This document shows, one piece after another, positions 1 through 5,388 of a stretch of DNA of 5,388 nt (position 1 is its first letter; each line of letters opens with the position of its first letter). The notes below the pieces were generated by a model, which was given only the letters and a program-made list of their open reading frames with translations, made no database searches and was not told the DNA's origin. The position numbers and the translations under genes are program-made. Source of the DNA: Deferribacterales bacterium UBA4806. GTDB lineage: Bacteria; Chrysiogenota; Deferribacteres; Deferribacterales; UBA228. The stretch is from contig DHGE01000114.1 of NCBI GenBank assembly GCA_002402635.1, forward strand, positions 1 through 5,388. The letters are read 5' to 3'.

Positions 1-655
1 CATCGTGTGTGGCTATTCCAACATAGGCTCCCTTTTTAAATAATTCTTCAAGTGCACACACATAGGATCTATTGATTATAAACCTATCTTTGTAAGCCAA
101 TTTTCTTGGCTCTGTATAAACACCCTTGCATAATCTAATGTTCAAATTTTTTATGTTAATATTTTCTACGTCTTTAATAGTGCGTCTAAGATAAGATTGT
201 AATACAGTTCCGACGTTTTCTGGGAAAAGTGCATTTATGTTTTTGTAGATGTCAATTGTAACATCTGTGTATGGTGAATTTTCCATATCGATTCTAACAA
301 AATTTCCTAGTTCTTTAGCTCTTTCGGTAATTAATTCTATATTTTTTTCAGCTAACTTCCTATCTACATTAAGACCTAAATGGGTTGGTTTGACAGAAAT
401 ATTTGAATCAAGTTTCTCTTCATTTATTATATTTAATATGTGAATATATTCATCTCTAGCATTAATTGCATTATCTTTATTCTCTGTGTGTTCTCCTAAA
501 ATATCTACAGTTGCCTTTATGTTTTTTCTATTAAGGTTTTTAATAAGTTTAACTGCTTCCTTTAGTGAGACACCTGCAATATATCTTTTTGCAATTGGGT
601 ACATAACATTGCCAGGGACAAAATCAATACTTTTTGAAATTATAAAATTTATCAT
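1..655 (-). CDS. Proline dehydrogenase, monofunctional (3' end cut off by window edge)
   Basis: This enzyme oxidises L-proline to 1-pyrroline-5-carboxylate using FAD, and normally passes the electrons to membrane quinone. The ATG at 655-653 opens a frame of 218 uninterrupted codons to the window edge, starting MINFIISKSIDF. Family motifs of the (beta/alpha)8 PRODH barrel are visible: DILGE (residues 51-55), SVKPTHLGL (87-95), VRIDME (120-125), VLQSYLRRT (151-159), RLCKGVYTEP (174-183; the RLxKGAYxEP motif) and the strand ending in ATHD (215-218). Single-domain members are about 300 residues, so roughly 85-90 residues are missing, including the C-terminal helix with the arginines that bind the proline carboxylate. 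It follows the P5C dehydrogenase stop by 17 bases behind a good AAGGAGA site, so the two are almost certainly co-transcribed. It resembles Bacillus PutB/Thermus PRODH rather than bifunctional PutA, since the dehydrogenases are separate genes. The family call is firm; catalytic completeness cannot be judged here. Confidence 0.95.
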   Translation of the reverse strand, partial: MINFIISKSIDFVPGNVMYPIAKRYIAGVSLKEAVKLIKNLNRKNIKATVDILGEHTENKDNAINARDEYIHILNIINEEKLDSNISVKPTHLGLNVDRKLAEKNIELITERAKELGNFVRIDMENSPYTDVTIDIYKNINALFPENVGTVLQSYLRRTIKDVENINIKNLNIRLCKGVYTEPRKLAYKDRFIINRSYVCALEELFKKGAYVGIATHD

Positions 656-660
656 CTGAT

Positions 661-667
661 TCTCCTT
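661..667 (-). promoter_or_regulatory. Ribosome binding site of proline dehydrogenase
   Basis: On the minus strand AAGGAGA lies 5 bases before the ATG at 655. It is the strongest Shine-Dalgarno match in the window and fixes this start. It sits in the 17-base gap after the P5C dehydrogenase stop (TAA at 675-673), so proline dehydrogenase is translated independently from a shared message. Confidence 0.85.
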
Positions 668-672
668 GTCTA

Positions 673-2313
673 TTATTCTATCATAAAGGGATATCGATAA
701 TTAATTGGTGGGACAAAATTTATTTTAAGAGCTCTTGGGGAAGTCCATTTTAATAGATTTATGTAAGTGCCAGACTTGTCATTTGTTCCTGAAGCTCTTA
801 AACCACCAAAAGGTTGTTGTCCAACAACAGCACCAGTTGGTTTGTCATTAACATAAAAATTGCCAGCTGTATATTTAAGTTTTTGAAGGGAGTTAAGAAT
901 TATATTAGTATCTTCTGCAAATATTGCACCAGTTAAGCCATAGATCGAAGTATTATCACAAAGTTGTAACATATCTTCATATGCATCATCCTTGTAGACA
1001 TATATAGTTAAAACTGGTCCAAAGATTTCCTCTTTCATAGTTTTGAATGTTGGATTTGACGTTAAAATAACTGTGGGTTCAATAAAATATCCTATAGTAT
1101 CATCACAGTTTCCACCAATTAAAATTTCAGCATCATTTGAGTTTTTTGTATAATCTATATATGATTTAATTTTATCAAAGGCACCTTTATCTATTACAGC
1201 ATTCATAAAATTTGAAAAATCGAGAACATCTCCCATCTTAATAGTTTTTACTTCATCAAGAAGCTTTTCTTTAAGTTCCGGCCATATAGACTCAGAGATA
1301 TAAAGACGAGAGGCTGCTGAGCATTTCTGTCCCTGATATTCAAAAGCTCCACGAATGGTAGCTGCTACAGCTGCATCTAGATTTGCAGATTTGTGAATAA
1401 TTATAAAATCCTTACCACCAGTTTCTCCAACTATTCTAGGATAACTTTTATAAATTTCAATATTGTTAGCGCATACCTTCCAAATATTATTAAACACTTC
1501 AGTGGAACCTGTAAAATGTAGTCCTGCAAAATGGGGATTATTCAAACACACCTCGCTTATTGTGCTTCCCTTTGAAGGCAGGAAATTTATTACACCATCG
1601 GGAAGACCTGCTTCTTTTAATATTTTCATAATTATATATGGAGGATAAAGTGCGCTTGAAGCTGGCTTCCATAGTGAGGTGTTGCCCATAATGGCTGGTG
1701 CTGTGGGGAGATTTCCTGCTATAGAAGCAAAATTAAAAGGTGTTATAGCAAGTACAAAACCTTCAAGAGGCCTATATTCCATAAAGTTATATGTTCCTTC
1801 AGAATTGTGGGGTGGTTGCTCTTTATAAATACTATGCATTCCAAAAACATTAAATCTCCAGAAATCTGCTAATTCACAAACTGCTTCAATCTCAGATTGA
1901 TAAGGATTTTTGCTTATTGAAAGCATTGTTACTGCATTCATTAGATATCGATATTTTAAGGTCAATAAATCGGCGGCTTTCATAAAGATAAGAGCTCTCT
2001 CTTGGTATGGCATTTCTGACCATATCCTTGATGTTTCAAGTGAGCATACAATAGATTCTTCAATCTCTTTTTTGCCTGCTAAGTGGCACTTCCCGATAAT
2101 TTTATTTTTATTATGAGGTAGTCTTATATCTACAGTATTTCCAGTATAAATCTCTTTGCCGTTAATTATTACAGGAATTTCTACAAAATCCTTCAGAATG
2201 GCATTTAAACATTCCTTCAGTTTGGTTCTATCTATTGAACCTTTTTCATAAGTATGTATAGGTTCGTTTTCGGGAATTTTAATTGGGAAGATCATATTAT
2301 TAAATTTAAACAT
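673..2313 (-). CDS. pruA: 1-pyrroline-5-carboxylate (glutamate semialdehyde) dehydrogenase, group 1/ALDH4A1-like
   Basis: This enzyme oxidises glutamate-gamma-semialdehyde (hydrolysed P5C) to glutamate with NAD+, the second step of proline breakdown, in the cytosol. From the ATG at 2313 it is 546 residues, close to mature ALDH4A1. It shows the group 1 N-terminus (NEPIHTYEKGS, 16-26), the PFNF loop (192-195), LWKPAS (214-219), FTGST (267-271), ETGGK with the conserved Glu at 297, GQKCSA with catalytic Cys331, EEIFGP (428-433) and the C-terminal signature VGQQPFGG...ASGTNDKSG (497-515). No break or missing motif is seen. The frame stays open for 19 more codons to an ATG at 2370, but those residues do not look like the family, and the GGGGG site sits just before 2313, so I take 2313. 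It precedes proline dehydrogenase by 17 bases. The 98 bases upstream may hold its promoter. Bacillus rocA-type enzymes are shorter relatives; the N- and C-terminal signatures favour group 1. Confidence 0.96.
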   Translation of the reverse strand: MFKFNNMIFPIKIPENEPIHTYEKGSIDRTKLKECLNAILKDFVEIPVIINGKEIYTGNTVDIRLPHNKNKIIGKCHLAGKKEIEESIVCSLETSRIWSEMPYQERALIFMKAADLLTLKYRYLMNAVTMLSISKNPYQSEIEAVCELADFWRFNVFGMHSIYKEQPPHNSEGTYNFMEYRPLEGFVLAITPFNFASIAGNLPTAPAIMGNTSLWKPASSALYPPYIIMKILKEAGLPDGVINFLPSKGSTISEVCLNNPHFAGLHFTGSTEVFNNIWKVCANNIEIYKSYPRIVGETGGKDFIIIHKSANLDAAVAATIRGAFEYQGQKCSAASRLYISESIWPELKEKLLDEVKTIKMGDVLDFSNFMNAVIDKGAFDKIKSYIDYTKNSNDAEILIGGNCDDTIGYFIEPTVILTSNPTFKTMKEEIFGPVLTIYVYKDDAYEDMLQLCDNTSIYGLTGAIFAEDTNIILNSLQKLKYTAGNFYVNDKPTGAVVGQQPFGGLRASGTNDKSGTYINLLKWTSPRALKINFVPPINYRYPFMIE

Positions 2314-2319
2314 ATTATA

Positions 2320-2324
2320 CCCCC
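2320..2324 (-). promoter_or_regulatory. Ribosome binding site deciding the P5C dehydrogenase start
   Basis: On the minus strand a GGGGG run, 6 bases before the ATG at 2313, can pair with the CCUCC of 16S rRNA through one G-U wobble. No comparable site precedes the in-frame ATG at 2370 or the one at 2295, so this run supports the 546-residue product. Confidence 0.65.
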
Positions 2325-2369
2325 AAAAGATTAATTTAATAAAATCATAATAAATAGTAGTATATAACA

Positions 2370-2391
2370 AAGCTTATTGTAATAAAAGCTT
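2370..2391. repeat. Imperfect inverted repeat, AAGCTT arms
   Basis: Two AAGCTT hexamers (2370-2375 and 2386-2391) flank a 10-base spacer. Counting a 2-base bulge, the arms extend to 9 bases (AAGCTTATT against AATAAAAGCTT) around a GT centre. It could be a protein-binding dyad or a weak hairpin in the leader. It is not followed by a clear T-run on either strand, so I do not call it a terminator. Confidence 0.4.
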
Positions 2392-2408
2392 AATTAAATT
2401 TTAATTAA
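2390..2408. repeat. Perfect AT-only inverted repeat with 9-base arms
   Basis: TTAATTAAA at 2390-2398 and TTTAATTAA at 2400-2408 are exact reverse complements around one central base. The repeat begins 3 bases beyond the response regulator stop codon and abuts the AAGCTT dyad. It consists only of A and T, so chance is a real alternative in this composition; an operator role is inference. Confidence 0.4.
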
Positions 2409-2411
2409 AAA

Positions 2412-3080
2412 TCATTCTTCAATTTTAACAATGCCTTTTTTAATTGCAAATTTTATTAATTCAAATTTTGAATGTAGCTCTAGTTTTACACTTATATTAT
2501 ATTGATGAGCCATTGCTGTTTTTATATTAATATTTAGCATATTTGCTATTTCCTTATGGGTATATCCTTCTGCTAGTAGCTTTAAAATTTGTTTCTCTCT
2601 ATCTGTTAATTTATCATAGGGATCTTTCATGTTTAACCAATCCTTCTTTTTTAATAATCCATCAACAACAAGGCCTGCAATAGATGGGTGCAAATAAGTT
2701 TCACCTTTATGAACTGCTCTAATTGCAGCAATAAGTTCTTCGCCTATAGCTTTTTTTGGTATGTAACCAGAGGCTCCAATTTTTAAAAACCTTAAAATAT
2801 ATTCCTTGTCTTCATACTGTGTTAGCACAATGATTTTAACAGAAGGATTTGATCTTTTTATTTCTATTGTTGCTTCGTAGCCTCCTAATTTTGGCATATT
2901 AATGTCCATCAAAACAATATTGGGATTAAACTTTCTTACTTTTTCAATTGCTTCTAAGCCATTCTCTGCCTCGCCAATTATGTGTATATCTGTACAGTTA
3001 GAACAATTTTTAATAATTGCTGATATACCGTCTCTTACAAGTGAGTGATCATCGGCAATTATAACCTTTATATCATCCAT
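2412..3080 (-). CDS. NarL/LuxR-family response regulator
   Basis: This is the DNA-binding partner of the adjacent kinase. From the ATG at 3080 it has 222 residues. The receiver domain (about 4-120) has the acidic pair Asp10/Asp11, phosphoacceptor Asp59 in LMDINMP, switch Thr87 and Lys109 in YIPKK, so phosphorylation should be intact. The GerE-type helix-turn-helix (about 157-218) begins LTDREKQILKLLAEG, followed by HKEIANMLNI and a recognition helix starting IKTAMAHQ. Two upstream in-frame ATGs (3092 and 3086) exist, but only 3080 has a Shine-Dalgarno (GAGG at 3090-3087, 6 bases away), and it gives the typical N-terminus MDDIKVIIADDHSLVRDG. With this start the gene overlaps the kinase stop by 8 bases, implying coupled translation. 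The recognition helix differs from the common KTVxxHR pattern, so its target cannot be guessed from sequence. Plausible targets are the flanking cytochrome or proline genes. Confidence 0.93.
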   Translation of the reverse strand: MDDIKVIIADDHSLVRDGISAIIKNCSNCTDIHIIGEAENGLEAIEKVRKFNPNIVLMDINMPKLGGYEATIEIKRSNPSVKIIVLTQYEDKEYILRFLKIGASGYIPKKAIGEELIAAIRAVHKGETYLHPSIAGLVVDGLLKKKDWLNMKDPYDKLTDREKQILKLLAEGYTHKEIANMLNINIKTAMAHQYNISVKLELHSKFELIKFAIKKGIVKIEE

Positions 3081-4899
3081 TTCCATCCTCATCTAATGGG
3101 ACAGTTAGAGTAATTTTAGTCCCATTATTAACTTTTGATATTATTGATAAAACTCCTCCTAAAAGCGTTGCTCTTTCATACATACCTAATATACCTATAC
3201 CTTTTAAGTCATCTCTTTTGTTGATATCTCTAGCAATGATTTTATTAACATCAAAACCAATACCATCATCTATTATAGTAATTATCAATTTATATTTCTT
3301 CTTAATTAATTTTATATGTACTTCATTAGCCTGTGAGTGTCTGCAAATATTTGCTATGGCTTCTTGTACAATCCTGTATATATTTGTTTCAATAAAGGTT
3401 GAGAACCTTTTATCCTCAATGTTACCTTCATAATCAAAAAAGTAAAGGATACCTTGTGGCGTTAGATAGTTTTCAAGCACCCATTTAATAGCTGAAATTA
3501 AACCTAAATCATCTAAGACAGAAGGCCTTAAGTTCTGAATTATGAGCCTTATATTACTATTAGTTTTTAAAAGTAAATCTTTTATTTTATTAATTAGTTC
3601 TTCGGTAGATTTTGTATCATGAAATTGCTTGAAAGAATTTAGCTGCATTAATATTACTGATATATTTTGTAATGGCTCATCATGTAATTCTCTAGCTATT
3701 CTCTTACGCTCTTCTTCCTGTGAAGTCATTATTAAACCTAAAAGGGACTCTATTCTATTTTTATTTTTTTCTATTTCCTTTGTTCTCTTATTAACTTCAT
3801 TTTCAAGCTTTACATTATAATCTTTCAGATTGTTCAACGTTTCTACCAATTTTAATCTCATATTTTCAAAACTTTCACATAAAACCAATATTTCATTACT
3901 GCCTATCATCATGACTGGCTTGCTGTAATCACCTCGGTTTATATTATCAATTTCATCTATTAATTCATGAACAGGCTTAGTAATACTAGTACTTAAACCT
4001 GTAGAAAATATAATGCCTACTAATATATATATAAGAATTATCGCTGTTAATATGGATATTAAATTTTTTAGTGGCGTGAAGAAAACAGTTGAAGAATAAC
4101 CAAACATAACTGCCCAAGGGGCATATTTAAGAGAGGTAATAGCAAACTTAATATGGTGCTCTTTTCTATATTGGTTTATAATTGAAAACTTTGATAAACA
4201 CCTGCTCTTATTTTTAATTACATCTTTTATACTAACATTACTAACATATTTAAAGCGTTTCAGTCTAAACTCTTCTCTGTTAGAAGCTAATATGTTTTCA
4301 TTAATATCAATAATTTCTATATAATTATTTTTACCAATATCGATATTTTTTAAAAATTTATTTAGAATTAGATTTTTTAAATTAGCAATTCCAATAATTG
4401 CTCCTATTATTTCATTATTAATGTCCTTTAGTGGAACAATTGTATAAATTATCGCTTTATTGGAATTTTTTGATCTTACTAAAGGTGTTACAATTAATCT
4501 ATTATCATTAATTGCCCTATCAACAAAAGGTTTAAAATTATAATTTTCCTTGCTATTAAATCCAGTAGGGTAAGATTTAAAAATTTTACTGTTTTTATCT
4601 AAAATAAAAAGACCTTCAGTAAACAGCGAGTAATGATAAGTATCCTTTAAAAGTTCATAAATAATTTGTGAATTATTTTTATCAAAGTTAACAAGCCTAG
4701 TTAATGAAATATCATATAATTTGTTAATATTTTCTTCTAACATATAATCTACAGATGAAGCAATTGTACAGGCAATTCTTTGTTGGTCTACTTCAAGATG
4801 TTTAGCACTTATTTTTATAATATAAAATGAAATTATACCAAAAGTGATTGTAATAAATAGAGTAAATAACAATATAATAGTAAGTATTTTTTTCTGCAT
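3073..4899 (-). CDS. Membrane sensor histidine kinase, Cache-HAMP-HisKA_3-HATPase (NarX/DesK class)
   Basis: This kinase of 608 residues autophosphorylates and controls the downstream regulator. Helix 1 (about 5-30) and helix 2 (about 278-300) enclose an extracytoplasmic sensor domain (about 31-275). Phrases such as GLFILDKNSKIFKSYP (96-111), a TIVPLKD...IIGAIIGI stretch (153-171) and YIEIIDINENILAS (193-206) resemble a double Cache domain; its ligand is not evident. HAMP follows (about 300-352), then a coiled coil (about 352-390) and HisKA_3 with EEERKRIARELHDEPLQ. His406 is the phosphoacceptor, and HDEPLQ fits the HDxxxQ motif associated with phosphatase activity in this class. The HATPase domain has an N box (EAIAN, 513-517), G1 DDGIGFD (544-550) and G2 GIGILGMYER (567-576). 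The start lies 8 bases after the cytochrome b stop and has only a weak Shine-Dalgarno, suggesting translational coupling. The architecture is intact with no break. The stimulus is unknown; a link to respiration is inferred from the neighbour. Confidence 0.94.
   Translation of the reverse strand: MQKKILTIILLFTLFITITFGIISFYIIKISAKHLEVDQQRIACTIASSVDYMLEENINKLYDISLTRLVNFDKNNSQIIYELLKDTYHYSLFTEGLFILDKNSKIFKSYPTGFNSKENYNFKPFVDRAINDNRLIVTPLVRSKNSNKAIIYTIVPLKDINNEIIGAIIGIANLKNLILNKFLKNIDIGKNNYIEIIDINENILASNREEFRLKRFKYVSNVSIKDVIKNKSRCLSKFSIINQYRKEHHIKFAITSLKYAPWAVMFGYSSTVFFTPLKNLISILTAIILIYILVGIIFSTGLSTSITKPVHELIDEIDNINRGDYSKPVMMIGSNEILVLCESFENMRLKLVETLNNLKDYNVKLENEVNKRTKEIEKNKNRIESLLGLIMTSQEEERKRIARELHDEPLQNISVILMQLNSFKQFHDTKSTEELINKIKDLLLKTNSNIRLIIQNLRPSVLDDLGLISAIKWVLENYLTPQGILYFFDYEGNIEDKRFSTFIETNIYRIVQEAIANICRHSQANEVHIKLIKKKYKLIITIIDDGIGFDVNKIIARDINKRDDLKGIGILGMYERATLLGGVLSIISKVNNGTKITLTVPLDEDGNG
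3087..3090 (-). promoter_or_regulatory. Internal ribosome binding site of the response regulator
   Basis: GAGG on the minus strand, inside the last codons of the kinase gene, sits 6 bases before the ATG at 3080. It is the reason for choosing that start over the ATGs at 3092 and 3086, which have no usable site. Confidence 0.55.
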
Positions 4900-4907
4900 T
4901 TATTCTA

Positions 4908-5388
4908 TTAATCTTTCGTTCTCTTTTCTTTAATTATCCTTTTATACTCCTTTAAATGTTCTTTAATATATCTCTCCTTTGATAAATAACCTGTAATGAT
5001 AGAGCTATCTAAGGGGATAACATCAGGATTGAATATAGCATTATATATATGAGATATGATAATAATAAGCAATATAATTGCCTGATAAAAATGAACTATC
5101 TTAGCAATGGGTATTATTAAGCCAGGGAAATAAGCCGTAAATAAAGTAGGAAACCATAAAATAATACCAGAAAGGGCTAATAAAGAGATACTTACAAAAA
5201 CTCCCCAATATTCAAATTTTTGTCTGTAGGTGTAACGATCATTTTCAGCTCTATTGTTTGTTTTCCCCAAGTAATACCTAAAATCTTTTATAAAATTATG
5301 AAAGTCATCTTTTTTGATTAGCATAGAAAATTCCATATTGTAATAAATAATAGCTATTACATCAAAAAATATATGTTGAAGAAATAAA
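4908..5388 (-). CDS. Cytochrome b (formate dehydrogenase gamma subunit-like), C-terminal part only
   Basis: This is a membrane di-haem cytochrome b that would pass electrons between a partner oxidoreductase and quinone. The frame is open to the right edge, so 159 residues are visible and the N-terminal half is outside. Visible parts are the end of one helix (LFLQHIFFDVIAIIYYN), a cytoplasmic-looking loop with RYYLGK and RYTYRQKFEYWG, a helix ending in GIILWFP, a PGL turn, and a last helix with two histidines (99 and 113 of the visible part, in KIVHF and SHIYNA). Their 14-residue spacing equals that of the haem ligands His155/His169 of E. coli FdnI. The basic tail, TGYLSKERYIKEHLKEYKR, is typical of bacterial cytochrome b relatives in multihaem or formate dehydrogenase-type complexes. 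The ATG at 5336 gives a 142-residue product but has no ribosome binding site and lies within continuous family-like sequence, so it is probably internal. The electron partner must be encoded upstream. The kinase gene follows after 8 bases. Confidence 0.85.
   Translation of the reverse strand, partial: LFLQHIFFDVIAIIYYNMEFSMLIKKDDFHNFIKDFRYYLGKTNNRAENDRYTYRQKFEYWGVFVSISLLALSGIILWFPTLFTAYFPGLIIPIAKIVHFYQAIILLIIIISHIYNAIFNPDVIPLDSSIITGYLSKERYIKEHLKEYKRIIKEKRTKD

Larger units (their letters stand above)
2314..2411 (-). promoter_or_regulatory. Intergenic region, probable promoter/regulatory space for the proline operon
   Basis: This 98-base gap between the response regulator stop and the P5C dehydrogenase start is the only gap longer than 20 bases in the window. 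It is nearly all A/T and holds two adjacent dyads (2370-2391 and 2390-2408). A TATACT on the minus strand (about 2361-2366) could be a -10 box, but no convincing TTGACA lies at the right distance. No sigma-54 GG/GC pair is seen, although Bacillus roc genes use that type. There is no GC-rich hairpin plus T-run, so readthrough from the regulator gene is possible. That a promoter lies here is an inference from spacing. Confidence 0.4.

Noticed and set aside
249..443. Plus-strand open frame of 64 codons opposite proline dehydrogenase
   Set aside because: It lies wholly antisense to a gene with clear family motifs and has no ribosome binding site; its composition mirrors the minus-strand codons.
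1463..1648. Plus-strand open frame opposite the P5C dehydrogenase
   Set aside because: It is antisense to the conserved ALDH core, has no recognisable domain, and is a shadow frame.
1910..2116. Plus-strand open frame opposite the P5C dehydrogenase N-terminal region
   Set aside because: It is a shadow of the real gene with no ribosome binding site or family resemblance.
2314..2370. N-terminal extension of 19 residues on the P5C dehydrogenase (start at 2370)
   Set aside because: The residues do not resemble the family, the ribosome binding site for 2313 would lie inside it, and no site precedes 2370.
2370..2408. Rho-independent terminator after the response regulator
   Set aside because: The dyads are AT-rich with no GC stem and no following T-run on the minus strand, so termination is not supported.
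3218..3433. Plus-strand open frame opposite the kinase ATPase domain
   Set aside because: It is antisense to the N box and G1 motif region of a strongly supported gene; its hydrophobic look follows from the complementary codons.
3629..3820. Plus-strand open frame opposite the HisKA_3 region
   Set aside because: It is antisense to the phosphoacceptor region, and its Ser/Leu/Phe-rich content is a by-product of the coiled-coil codons.
1..5388. CRISPR array, tRNA, rRNA, insertion sequence or attachment site
   Set aside because: The window is almost fully covered by coding sequence. I saw no regularly spaced direct repeats, tRNA-like cloverleaf, transposase motif or terminal inverted repeats.

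Overview
The window is strongly AT-rich, and all five genes lie on the minus strand, packed head to tail. Read in the direction of transcription (high to low coordinates) they are: (1) the C-terminal part of a membrane di-haem cytochrome b, entering from the right edge; (2) a membrane sensor histidine kinase; (3) a NarL/LuxR-type response regulator; (4) a 1-pyrroline-5-carboxylate (P5C) dehydrogenase; (5) a monofunctional proline dehydrogenase that runs off the left edge. The composition, A/T-ending codons, AGGAG-type ribosome binding sites and a DesK/NarX-style two-component pair suggest a low-GC Firmicute, possibly an anaerobic or facultative respirer. Nothing in the sequence fixes the genus.

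Region 3073-5388 looks like one transcription unit. The cytochrome b frame ends 8 bases before the kinase start, and the kinase stop overlaps the best regulator start by 8 bases. The cytochrome resembles the gamma subunit of formate dehydrogenase and related quinone-linked cytochromes b; two histidines 14 residues apart match its second-half haem ligands. The kinase has two membrane helices, a large extracytoplasmic Cache-like sensor domain, HAMP, HisKA_3 with an HDxxxQ phosphatase motif, and HATPase_c. The regulator has an intact receiver domain and a C-terminal GerE helix-turn-helix.

Region 1-2313 is a proline-to-glutamate module. The P5C dehydrogenase is of the long ALDH4A1-like (group 1) type with all catalytic motifs. 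The proline dehydrogenase starts 17 bases after it behind a strong ribosome binding site. Together they oxidise proline to glutamate, delivering electrons to FAD (and usually on to quinone) and to NAD+.

The only real intergenic space is 2314-2411 (98 bases), between the regulator and the P5C dehydrogenase. It has no GC-rich terminator but holds two adjacent AT-rich dyads, which could be operator or promoter elements. A working hypothesis (inference) is that the two-component system controls the cytochrome-linked respiratory genes, the proline genes, or both, with proline feeding electrons to the chain. No clearly new system is evident; the families are known, and the combination is the part worth a second look.
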